Positions 27,501-36,641 of a DNA stretch of 64,000 bases are shown here, one piece after another. The notes beneath the pieces are model-generated. The model worked only from the letters and a program-made list of their open reading frames with translations, did no database searches and was not told the origin of the DNA. This DNA is from Tamarix chinensis. Taxonomy: Eukaryota; Streptophyta; Magnoliopsida; Caryophyllales; Tamaricaceae. Location of the stretch: contig CM060172.1 of assembly GCA_030549775.1 (NCBI GenBank), positions 1,675,623 through 1,739,622 on the forward strand, read 5' to 3'. Each line of letters opens with the position of its first letter. The first letter of the stretch is position 1. Position numbers and translations under genes: made by a program.

Positions 27501-30500
27501 TGTGACATGTCCCTTGTGCCTTATGCTAGGCTCTAAGACCCCTATTGCTGTGCCTTAGGTCTTTTCAAACATTTTATGTAATAAGAGTCTAACTTTTGAG
27601 CACATTCTGTTATATAAAATCTTATTTGTCGAGGTCTCTCAACTTTCACAAATGAATCTTTAGCCTAACATGACCCGACCATTGTTGCCTTGCTCCACAA
27701 GCGATGCTATTTCACTTGAATTTTATATCATTATCTCAATTTCTAAGGCCTTTGGTGTGTAGCTTGCTACAACTTTTAACTAGGTTTTGGCTCGATTAAC
27801 GGGAACATGTTGTATCATTGATATTTTACAATTAGTTTTCAATTGAACCAATTTTTATTTCACATAGCAACAAGCAATAAAATCACAATCGTGATCGTGG
27901 TGTTGCGGTATTGGAGTGATGTGAATGTTATTTTATGTTGCGGCTGTTGTGGTATGGTTTTCTTAACAACAAATATCGGATATATCATTAAATATCGGCA
28001 AATCGGTGAATATCAGTATATATTGGCTGACATGCATGTGCTTTCGTTTCTACATGGCGTATTGGAAATTTTGCTTATCGGCAACCCAAAAATCCGATAT
28101 GTATTCAAGATATTTTGGCGTATGAGATGGTGTTTTTTCCATGCCTAGCAAGGCTGATTTGATGGGTTGATCTCTACAAAAGACCATATCCTTAGATGCT
28201 GCTTGTGTATGATCAAGACTGCTTCATCTTTGGGGGATTGACGTTGAGGATGGGATTTCATCTATGGCCAAATTTTTTTGACAACCTTAAAAGGACCGAG
28301 TTGTTACTAACGTAGGACAAATGGTGTAATTAAAACTTGTTGTGAGCTCTTTTTGGCCATTTTTTTGTTTCCATCTATTTATTCTTAAATATATACTTCT
28401 TTTATTTTAGTGTATATACCCTAAGTGATGAGGAAAACTGTACCAAAATGCATTCTATATCGCTGTTCTCATTTACGGTGTACCAATTGTTACAATGTTT
28501 CACCTTTGAAACACATTGTGGCCTTTTGTTAAAAATTCCATCTTAGTTACTAGGTGTCAATTAGGTTGTGAAAATTCAAATTCCGCTTCTTATCCCATTG
28601 TTACCCCTACTTGCTCCATCCTCTTTATGGACAAACCGTTCACATTCATGAATTAGACCCCACCATAATCAAATTATAAATTTGAGAAATTGACCTAAAA
28701 CCACCAAAACCAAAATCCAAACCTAGTAAATTAGCAAGAAGGAATCCCTAAAACAAGGATTAACAACATAAATCATTCTCCAAGTGTTAAAAAATGCCTA
28801 AGCTGCACCCTAGAGTTTAGACATTAGGGGTAAGACAAAGAAGCCCGCCTAAGTGAAGTGACATGCAAGGCGAAGGCAAAGTGGGGCGCAATAATTGCCT
28901 AGTCTGATACTGCTTTTAATCTTTAAAAAAATATATGATACTGTTTTTCCTTTGTTGTAAATATTTTTTTTCCCATTTTGCACTTGAAATTGTGTCTATT
29001 GGTCTTTGAATGGTCTTTTTTGCTCTCCTTTTCCTTCCCAATGTGAAATTTGGTTACTGTATTTACTAAAATAAAGCATATCATCACATATTCCTTCTCT
29101 GTAGTAAATATCTTTAGTTCATTTTCATACAAAATTATGCCAATTGGTCTTTCTATAATCTATTTTCTCTCCTTCCTTTCCTTCCTGAAATTGATTACTA
29201 TATTGATTGCAAGATATTTTCTTTAATGAAATTAAAACCTTAAAATAGCTAATTTTTAATAAAGCATGCATGATGTGGGTTGGAAGCACACAACCAAAAT
29301 CAATTAATTATATAAGCCACACAAGAAGTGAATCACAGCAAGAAGAATTGAATGAATTTAAGGGTTAGGGTTTCGGTTGGGGTTTAGTCTGTTAGCCACA
29401 ACAGATCAAAGAAGTTGGAAGAACAAGAAAATATCGAATGACTTAGAGTAATTCGAGAGAATGAAGAGAATATATATATTGACCAAAAACTGAATGATAG
29501 AGCCAGGAATTTGAGGACCTGGGAGCCTCCTCTTATAATAGTCTCACTACTTGATATCCTCTCCCCCCTCTCCTATCTCCCCTTTTAGCAGCTGACAAGG
29601 AAAATAATTAACTCTTGACTCAGCCTATGACTCAGCATATCCTGTCGAAATCCCACCCGAATTCTGTTATCACCCCTGACAAAAATAATCCCTTGCTGCT
29701 ACCCTCATTCCTAGCTTAGGTACTCCCCTGATTGTCCCCCTTGCCCCTTCTAACATATGTGAACTTAATAAGAGGCCTATCATAGTCTTTTACAATTTTT
29801 ATGGGGGTTTGATGCACAGTTTTATGGTGATATTAATGTTGGGTTAATGGATAATGATTGGGTATTAATAGCAGGTTAGGGTTGTGATTAATGGTGTATT
29901 AATTGTGGAGAATAAACGTTGGTAAAGAAGAAGAGTTAGGGTAAGGGTTTTGATTGGAAGAATAGATTTTTAGGGTTTGTATGTATGGATTATGATGGAT
30001 GATCATGAGAACGAATTGAAGGGTGGTTAATGGTGGATTATGTGGTTTAATTGAGGCTAACAAAAATGTGATCTAATAGATATTATTAAGGTGACAAGCA
30101 TTGTTGGTATGGAAGATGGTTAGGGTTAGGGTTTGAGAGGTGAAAGATGATGAATGATGAAAATGAATATGTGTATGTATGATCGATTTGGTTAGTGATT
30201 GTATATGATATGGATGGGTTGTTAATGGTTGATCATGAGGTGGATTATGGCAGAAGAAACGTGGGTTAATGGCTGTAATTAAGATGACGAGAATTGTTGG
30301 TATATAGGGTTAGGGTTTGAGAGGTTGAAGATGAATTTGTGGATGGCTATGATGTGGATGGGAGCAATTATGATGGGATATGAATGTGTTCAATTGAACA
30401 TGAGCTAACTCTTATTGAACCACACAAAAATTGTGTAGAGGAATTGATTATGAATCACAATCAAAATGAGAAATTCAGAAAGAGATCAATTTGAAGATTC

Positions 30501-33461
30501 GAACTTGTATATAATTGCACTTGGTGATCTTTAATGTTTTTGCTTGACTGATTTAAATACATGAATTGCACCTACTCTAACCTGAATCTTTATGAAACGA
30601 TATACTACAACTAAAAGATTAATCACACCCAAAATCGTGCCATAATTGACATGCACACATATGCACAAAAAGATACAAATTTTAACAAGATAAACTTTCT
30701 ATGATTCTAACAACTACCGACTATATCTTAATGGTGACTTATATGGCCGGTTTTCCCTCATATTGAACATCTATAGCATGCGACAAACAAGTGTTTTCAT
30801 TAAAAATTAGTTTAATGACAAACGAGTGTCCATGATTAAGCAAGTAAGCATCTTATTAGGTATAAGTGTGCTAGTTTGGCTCAAATCTTTTGCCAAGGCT
30901 AAAATAATGGGCTCAAATATGAAATAAGCTAACCTATGATTTTTAGAATTGTAGGATATGCTCCAGCATCATTTTCCCGTTGTTGAGAAGAATTTGTCAA
31001 ATTTTTATCGTCATAATACGGAGAAAGATACCCTACATTGAATGTTCTCGAAACAAGATCATAGGGGTCTGGCAAATCGATCTCATAAGGCATTGGGCTT
31101 TCCTTTTTTATTTATATTTATATTTATTATTATTATTATTGTAGGCGAGGTGACATTGGTAAGCCAAAACTAAGTCACACTAAGGCGTTGAGACGCTCAA
31201 GGATGTAAGGTGTTGAGATGCATTTTTGGATTTTAATTTTATTCAAAAATTTCTGCAATTGTTGTGGTAATCGATTCTCATCTTGGAAATGAAAGGGAAG
31301 AAGAAAAAAGGTTATAGTAAGACCAATAAATAAAATTTTGAATGGAAAAGGGAAAAAAGATATTTGCTATAGATTTAGTTATTTTTAGACTTTATTTTTA
31401 TATTGGGAAAGAGAGGGCATGGAAGATTGGCATACATAAGTTTGAGTGAAAAAGAAAGGAAATTATTTACCATGGAGAAGGAAAGAAAAATCACATATAT
31501 TTAGGAAGATAAAAGCAGTATTATACTAGACGTTTTTGCGCTTTACTTTGTGTGTGCCTTCGCCTTGGTGCCTAAAATCCAATACCCCTGTTACCTAGGT
31601 GCGCCTTAAACCATCTCAAACATTATGTTCACCACAATTATTGTGGCTTGCTAGAAATAATTGGAACCTTGACTGTTATTGCTCTCCTTGTTCAAGAGTG
31701 AAGCATGGTTTTGCATGGGGCACTTTGGTAACGAATATTGGATCCACCTTTTCTCCCTTGTCCCTGTGGATTGAAACAAAACTTCTAATCTCAAAATAAT
31801 TGTGTCCACACATTATTTTCTAGCACATATTTTTCATCTTCTTTTCTCGCACAATACCATGTTTGATCTTAAGGTCCAGAGCCAAACATCATATTAAAAT
31901 ACAGAGATCTTAAGGTTCAGAGCCAAACTTTGGTAATGAATATTGGATCCACCTTTTCTCCCTTGTACCTGTGGATTGAAACAAAACTACTAATCTCAAA
32001 ACAAGTGTGTCTACACATTTTTTTCTAGCACATATTTTTCATCTTCTTTTCTTGCACAATACCATGTTAGATCTTAAGGTCCAGAGCCAAACTTCGTATT
32101 AAAATACAGAGATCTCGAGGGACCAAAAAGCCCTTTGGTCCCCATTTGGTAAATAATCAGCTGAATAAAGATAAAATGAAATTATATATACTGGCATTAT
32201 TAATTTTTTATTTGCTGGAACACACTTTATGGCAAGTTATGATAACGAGCATGAAAAGTTTTGAGATTTCATAAAAGAAATGTGCAATATCGTACCAAAA
32301 CATTTACCTGCATTGGAGATGATGAAACAAATAAAAAACAATGATTTGAATCTGTTAGCCAAAAAATAGGTCCAATATGTCTCATTACTTGATTGTGAAA
32401 CTATTAGGTTCTAAGAAAGTTGAAGGGAAAGAAAATTAAAATCAAAATACTTTCCTTCAAATTTTCCTCAAAGAAAATCATATAGTTAATTAGCAATTTT
32501 ATACCTTATTCTTTTTCTATTTCATTATATTATGTAAACCAAACATCAAAAATTTATTTTCCTCTTTATGTTCTTTAAAACTTTCCATGAGCCAAAAATT
32601 TATTTTCCTCTTTATGTTCTTCAAATTTCTTTCATTTGCTTAGTAGCAGTCGGTTATTTTTATTATTATTAGCTACTGGTTTGTTAATTTTGATTTAAGA
32701 GTCTGCTTCGTTATTAGATTGGATGTGTCACCAAAGTCTGTTATGCTGAGTCATATGTCCGGATGTTGTTACCCGCCTATAAGTGAAGACGGGGGATGAG
32801 ACAGAGGAGGGAAGGAGGTGGGAAAATCGTGGCGGAGGTCCCAGGTCCTCAACCTTTTGTATCTATTCTCTGTTTCTCAATCAAACACAACCCTTCTAAT
32901 CATCTTATTTGATATTAAATTTCTGGAAAGTTTACTGAAATAGCTTGGTACCTATCAGATGCATCATTAACAAAACTGCAATAATTTTGGAGCACTGTAT
33001 TCCTTTCAAATCTAATAGTGGTTTGATTGTGTTTACAGCTTAGGAAAATGCTTGATCTTCTTGTGCATGCGTCTCAGTGCCGTTTGCCACACTGCCAGTA
33101 TCCAAATTGTCGAAAGGTGAAGGGCCTTTTTCGCCATGGGATACAGTGCAGAACTCGTGCATCTGGGGGCTGCGTTCTTTGCAAAAAAATGTGGTATCTA
33201 CTTCAACTCCATGCCAGAGCATGTAAAGACTCTGAATGCCACGTACCACGTTGCAGGTTGTACTAATTATTTCTTATCTGTGGGGGTTACCTCTCTTGTT
33301 TCTCGTCTGGAAGGATATGTAACTTGTGTGCTTTTGATGCTTTCAGAGATTTGAAAGAACATTTGAGAAGGCTTCAGCAGCAGTCTGATTCCCGCAGGAG
33401 GGCTGCTGTAATGGAGATGATGAGACAGCGAGCTGCAGAGGTTGCTGGCATCGGTGGATGA
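9513..33461 (+). CDS. HAC1: HAC1-like histone acetyltransferase (p300/CBP type), 16 coding exons
   Basis: Exons by GT-AG sites: 9513-9706, 10055-10166, 10304-10619, 10700-11182, 11269-13043, 15287-15583, 15681-15959, 16656-16784, 17025-17225, 17763-17905, 18013-18325, 19181-19320, 20667-20745, 20840-21231, 33039-33256, 33347-33461 (TGA 33459-33461). The sum is 5,186 nt, one short of 1,729 codons; plant HAC1 is about 1,700 residues. The start MNVQA matches the family start. Domains in order: Gln/Ser-rich N-terminus; TAZ1 about 666-745; PHD about 1059-1115; KAT11 acetyltransferase about 1140-1430 with [11 protein letters not shown] at 1350-1360; ZZ about 1435-1465; second ZZ about 1555-1595; TAZ2 from 1619; C-terminus ending [10 protein letters not shown]. 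Family role: nuclear acetyl-CoA-dependent acetylation of histones H3/H4 and transcriptional coactivation. Oddity: one base is missing at 21166/21167 (after codon 1596), which as written leads to TGA at 33118-33120 and loses TAZ2. Exon 14 may start at 20840 or 20843 (tandem CAGCAG acceptor). Confidence 0.96.
13044..15286 (+). other. HAC1 intron 5, 2.2 kb
   Basis: The intron begins GTCAGTC and ends TTTATGACAG. It holds homopolymer runs (C run near 13183-13195), a short TG run near 13311, a Stowaway-like MITE at 14117-14351, and, at 13540-13830 and 14560-14820, old repeat sequence rich in 'aaccc/gaccc'-type words. No coding potential is seen. Confidence 0.7.
14117..14351. mobile_element. Stowaway-like MITE (Tc1/mariner type)
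   Basis: The left end CTACTCCCACCGTTTCTG and the right end (reverse complement CTACACACTCCATTTGTA) form an imperfect terminal inverted repeat of about 30 bp that continues into AAAGGAAGT on both sides. TA dinucleotides flank both ends (14115-14116 and 14352-14353), as expected for Stowaway elements, whose ends read CTCCCTCCGT. About 235 bp, no coding capacity. Confidence 0.75.
16816..17000 (+). repeat. Perfect 90-bp tandem duplication in HAC1 intron 8
   Basis: Bases 16816-16905 are repeated without a mismatch at 16906-16995, and the next five bases start a third copy. The duplication sits just before the acceptor of exon 9 (17025). Identity points to a very recent slippage event or an assembly artefact. 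Confidence 0.95.
17391..17657 (+). mobile_element. hAT-like non-autonomous repeat, copy R1
   Basis: About 267 bp related to R2 (18425-18724), sharing ATATCGGCCGA-type words and a CG-rich right part (ATCGCAATTGTAACCGCGAC). Flanked by CTCATATC (17383-17390) and CTCATACC (17658-17665), 7 of 8 matching. The right end is shorter than in the other copies. Lies in HAC1 intron 9. Confidence 0.65.
18425..18724 (+). mobile_element. hAT-like non-autonomous repeat, copy R2
   Basis: Best-preserved copy, 300 bp, in HAC1 intron 11. It begins ACATACAATTAAATATCG and ends GCGATTTTATTGCTT. The 8-bp direct repeat GAGGGATA flanks both ends exactly (18417-18424 and 18725-18732). The right part carries a hexamer array of the GCAATC/GCGACT/GCGACC type that keeps many CpG sites. 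The ends share a short subterminal inverted word CAATwAAAT. 8-bp duplications are the hallmark of hAT transposons; there is no coding capacity. Confidence 0.8.
22049..22386 (-). mobile_element. hAT-like non-autonomous repeat, copy R3 (inverted)
   Basis: 338 bp, reverse orientation relative to R2. It begins AAGCAATAAAATCGCAATCG and ends ATTTAATTGTATGC. Flanked by CTTGTTTC (22041-22048) and CTTGTTTT (22387-22394). It contains an internal run of about four copies of an AAATATTGG/ATATCGGT unit, which makes it longer than its relatives. Upstream, 21450-22015 holds a more degenerate, possibly related stretch. Confidence 0.8.
22395..23700. repeat. ATT/TAA-derived AT block with 310-bp tandem duplication
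   Basis: Almost pure A/T sequence built from ATT/AAT trinucleotides. Within it, 23081-23390 is repeated at 23391-23695 with a few differences, each unit ending in GATAAGATAA-type words; the same GATAAGATAAGATAA word also opens the block near 22400. Open frames rich in Ile/Asn here are compositional. Confidence 0.85.
25315..25346 (+). repeat. (ATT)n microsatellite
   Basis: About ten uninterrupted TTA/ATT triplets. Confidence 0.9.
26640..27560 (+). repeat. Second dispersed repeat family, copy B1, split by R4
   Basis: Words such as GAAGCGCACGAGG and CGCACCTTACTATGATTTTC, then GGAAAGGAAAGAAAGATG, recur at 31135-31615. The R4 element (26742-27026) sits inside it with a target-site duplication, so B1 is older than R4. 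The 'aggcgc/gcgcc' end words resemble those of hAT-type remnants widespread in plants; the class is not proven. Confidence 0.5.
26742..27026 (-). mobile_element. hAT-like non-autonomous repeat, copy R4 (inverted)
   Basis: 285 bp, same orientation as R3. It begins AAAGGCAATAAAATTGCGG and ends GATATTTAATTATAT. Flanked by an exact 8-bp direct repeat GTCTCTAA (26734-26741 and 27027-27034). Many CpG sites present in R2 read TG or CA here, consistent with methylation-driven decay. Confidence 0.8.
27872..28144 (-). mobile_element. hAT-like non-autonomous repeat, copy R5 (inverted)
   Basis: 273 bp, begins AAGCAATAAAATCACAATCG and retains the TTGCGGCTGTTG and AAATATCGGCAAATCGG parts. Flanks ATAGCAAC (27864-27871) and CTAGCAAG (28145-28152) agree at 6 of 8 positions. 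The most diverged of the five copies. Confidence 0.65.
28790..29260 (-). repeat. Second dispersed repeat family, copy B2 (inverted)
   Basis: Reverse-complement words of B1/B3: GCAAGGCGAAGGCAAAGTGGGGCGC near 28860-28890 (read in two parts) followed by T/C-rich sequence corresponding to the A/G-rich part of B1 and B3. Boundaries are approximate. Confidence 0.4.
29935..30330 (+). repeat. GT-rich degenerate tandem repeat with telomere-like words
   Basis: A unit of about 185 bp starting near 29935, 30119 and 30305. Units two and three open with TTAGGGTTAGGGTTT-like words followed by GAGAGGTGAAAGATGA or a close variant. The strand bias (G and T over C) extends from about 29800 to 30400. Probably part of an old LTR rather than a true telomeric insertion. 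Confidence 0.55.
31135..31615 (+). repeat. Second dispersed repeat family, copy B3
   Basis: From TAGGCGAGGTGACATTGG to TAGGTGCGCCTTAAACC, so the two ends carry inverted 'aggcg / gcgcctt' words. The middle A/G-rich part (AATTTTGAATGGAAAAGG) matches B1 near 27145. Confidence 0.5.
31723..32115 (+). repeat. 205-bp tandem duplication
   Basis: Bases 31723-31927 and 31928-32115 are two copies with scattered substitutions, each running from CTTTGGTAA to CAGAGATCT. Lies in the 11.8-kb intron. Confidence 0.9.
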
Positions 33462-34924
33462 CAAATTTAGATACTCGGAAAACAAATAGAGATTCTCCGG
33501 TTTCTTAGAGCTAAGCAGCAGATTGCCACTGTGCAAAGGTGGCAAGCCTTTTGAATGTTGAAGGCGATAGTCATTATGAAGGGGAGAGAATTGCACAGGG
33601 TTTTGTGGTTGCAATAGGAAGAAGCCTGTTGAATTATTTGGTTTATTTACCTAACGGTGCAACACATTTGAAGCTCATTAACTTTCTGGCAGGGAACTGT
33701 TCATTATTTAATTCAATCTTTTCTACCTGAGGTAATATAGTTCAGGGACTTCGAGTCTTTTTCTCTTTGCTTGTTTGCATATATGGCATTTTGTAGAAAA
33801 TTCCGTTTTGAAAGTTCATAATCTTTTGCCCAGCTGATGATCGAACCTTAGCATAACTGATAGTTGTGGCTTTTGCTTATCCATCGTAGTCACTATCATG
33901 TTGTTCCAAAGTCGCCTCAAGAAGTTCTCGTAGTCAGTTACTGCGTACGTATATTCTTCACTCATGACAGCCATTCAGCTTGTCCCTGGTTTTTTCTGTT
34001 CTTTTCTTTTTTTTTAATGGGTTTCTTAGACAATAGTAGGCTTCTAACATGTTTATCAAAACTAAGCAACGGTTCATTATGCAGAAAAGAGGAGGGGGTA
34101 AAAATAAAATAAAACCACCATTTATCACCGGCTAAGGCAGTGTCAGGTGTTTGCTCGGGAGAGAGATCTGCCTAAATAATGTGTCGGCAGTGTTGACCAT
34201 TCGATTAGGGAGGAATAATTGTCAAGATTAGTGTAGCTTAACTCACCAAATAAAAGACATACGCCTCTCCTGCCGGGTGAAATAACTACTTGATAATTCT
34301 CTTTTCAAACTCTACCATCTCATCTCCTTCCTTTCATCTTGACTGTCATTTTTTTTTTAAAATTCACCAATTTCATCCTATTCATCTCCCTCTAAAGTGT
34401 TGTTTGTTTTGAATTTTAATTTTCTTGCACTATTTCAAGCCAAATTAGAGCATCGCCTCAAATGAAAAAAATAAAGAAGAAGAAAGAGCATTGCCTTCCT
34501 CATCTAATGAAATGGAGATAAGAACAATGGGTTTTTCATTCTCAATGCCTCTTTAATTGCCTCCCATGCTTGACCTTGCACCACCGTTAATTTACTTTAT
34601 TGGTTCTTCAACTTCTCTATTGACAAGGCCATCACCAACTGTAGTTGTTGCTAACCATTACCTTTGATGCCTTTAGCCCCAATTTTCACTATTGAAAGGT
34701 ACTCTCCTTCGTTGCCATAAGATGAACTAGCAACTATAGCATAAGACAACATTCAAAGTCATGAAGAGGAGAGGAAGACGATGCGGCATAGTGCGGTTGC
34801 TAGATGAAAATTCGTTTATCATAATGAAAATACAATTTTACCCAGTAATTGATGAGAGTCATCTAACAATCAAGAATTATTCCTACATTTGTATTTTAAT
34901 AATATTTTGTATGTGACCCCCTTC

Positions 34925-34966
34925 CTACCTACCTACCTACCTACCTATATATATATATATATATAA
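34925..34966 (+). repeat. (CTAC)n-(TA)n compound microsatellite
   Basis: Five or so CTAC units directly followed by a TA run. Confidence 0.9.
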
Positions 34967-36133
34967 AGATAAGGTATGATATAAACTAATGTTAAAATGC
35001 ATTTGTAGTAACATTTTCTGACCATTCGACCAACAACAAACAACGGATAAGATTACAATGTTTGAACGCACACATATCTTAACTAAAGCATTATTATACT
35101 TCATTCGTCTCTTGTGACCTAAACCAACACAACTACTTTCTCTCAGAGAATCTTTATCTCCATACCCTGTCATCTCAACTGTTAAATCTTTTCAAAAAAT
35201 TTCACCGATCTAACCAAATTAATCTCCCTTCATAATTGCAAATCAAAAGTTTGATCACTCATTCAGACTACTACCCAAAAAGAAGAAGAGAACGTTACTA
35301 ATGAAATCCTAGATAACAAATAGGAGTTTTTGGACACAAATTAGTGCACCAGAAAACAAATTATCTCAAGAAATGAGCTTAGTTGAATTAGAGTAAGAAT
35401 TATAAACCTTAAATCCATAATTGCAACTCAAGGAACAAAATAAGACCAAGTGACGACTTGAATAAGAGAGAAGCATTAAGTATTGATTTAGTTTGAATGA
35501 AGTTGATAATTTAGTGGTAAGCGATGGCAAGGCCGACATTTGTTTGGTGGTGGACAATGGCAAGCCCAATACTAGACAACAAATTTGGTTAGATGAGGCA
35601 TTGAATGCTCTCAATCATGGTATACGAAGAATAGAAAAAAGGGTCGAGGAACTAGAAATTGAAGATGATCAATTGGAATGATACTCGTTGGCGGTGGCAC
35701 TTGGGTAACATAATTCATCACCTAATGCAACAGTGGAGAGACATTGATTGTAGTAGGAGTTGTGGATCTAAAACTAAAAAGTGCGAGCATCCTTGGCATG
35801 CCATTATTTACCAAAATTACCATCTTGTTCTTTATCTATATGTTTATATTGAAGTCTAATCTTAACTATTTATTTTTCACATTCTAAGACCTATAAGTGT
35901 TCCTACATATGAGTATTGCTTGTATCTAAACCTAAGCCTATATATATACATATTAATTTTTTTTACACATTAAGATCTATAAATAGATGATTAGATCGTC
36001 TAAATTGATTAAATTAATTTTTTTTGCAGTTTATTTGGCACTTCTATCTATTCTTCTATTCATCTACCTATCTCTCTCTTTCTTCAAGTTTTATTTATTA
36101 GAATTATCAATAATAATTGTTAGGGTAATAATA

Positions 36134-36182
36134 ACAACAACAACAACAACAACAACAACAATAACTATTATTATTATTATTA
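36134..36182 (+). repeat. (AAC)n-(ATT)n compound microsatellite
   Basis: About nine AAC triplets followed by ATT/TTA triplets. Confidence 0.9.
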
Positions 36183-36641
36183 TGGTATTTGTTCATTGAT
36201 TTGGGTTTTTCTCAACAAGGACTACCAAACCCATGAATGCTAGCCCAAAGAACAAAAATTAGCTAAAAAAGATTCCACTTGGCTTATCTTGGATCAATCC
36301 CAAATTGTTTGCCTATATAGTTCTCTTGTTGGGATAGCTATGTAACCATAAAAAGAATGGTCATTATACTATGTACTAAGCAAGGTAACAAGACTGTCGA
36401 GTCAAGGATCCATTTAAATACATACATTCATAGCAGAGAGTATTTACACATGCGAAATACATAAAATATCACAAGGTAATTATTGATCCACATCTCTTTA
36501 TTAGATATACCAGTTTTCATTCTTTTATTTATATTGAGTTTATGAACCCCACTATTCTTAAATTGGTATAAAGTTTGAAGCACCTTTTAAGGACAATACA
36601 CCTTATCCACTAGTATTGTCTAATGGAATAGACCCAACATC

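Larger units (their letters stand above)
21232..33038 (+). other. 11.8-kb HAC1 intron 14
   Basis: The donor GTAATATC follows exon 14 and the acceptor GTGTTTACAG precedes exon 15 (33039). Family alignment across the junction (VLQ then LRKMLDLL) shows the two exons belong together. The intron contains R3-R5, a trinucleotide-derived AT block (22395-23700), three members of a second dispersed family, GT-rich tandem repeats (29935-30330) and a 205-bp duplication (31723-32115). No other gene is visible inside; 24100-26600 and 32120-33038 contain nothing I recognise beyond microsatellites and a short local duplication near 32545-32630. Confidence 0.9.
33462..36641 (+). other. HAC1 3' UTR and downstream spacer
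   Basis: The 3' UTR should start at 33462; no single polyadenylation point can be fixed. Microsatellites lie at 34925-34966 ((CTAC)n then (TA)n) and about 36134-36182 ((AAC)n then (TTA)n). A 62-codon frame at 35493 with a charged, possibly coiled-coil end has no recognisable family, and I do not call it a gene. Confidence 0.6.

Noticed and set aside
30119..30325. Interstitial telomere or subtelomere
   Set aside because: Only two or three TTAGGG-type words per 185-bp unit, inside a gene intron; not a (TTTAGGG)n tract.
35493..35681. 62-codon acidic frame with a coiled-coil-like end (RRIEKRVEELEIEDDQLE)
   Set aside because: No family recognised, no splice partners found, and neighbouring frames do not extend it. 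Could be a retroelement scrap.
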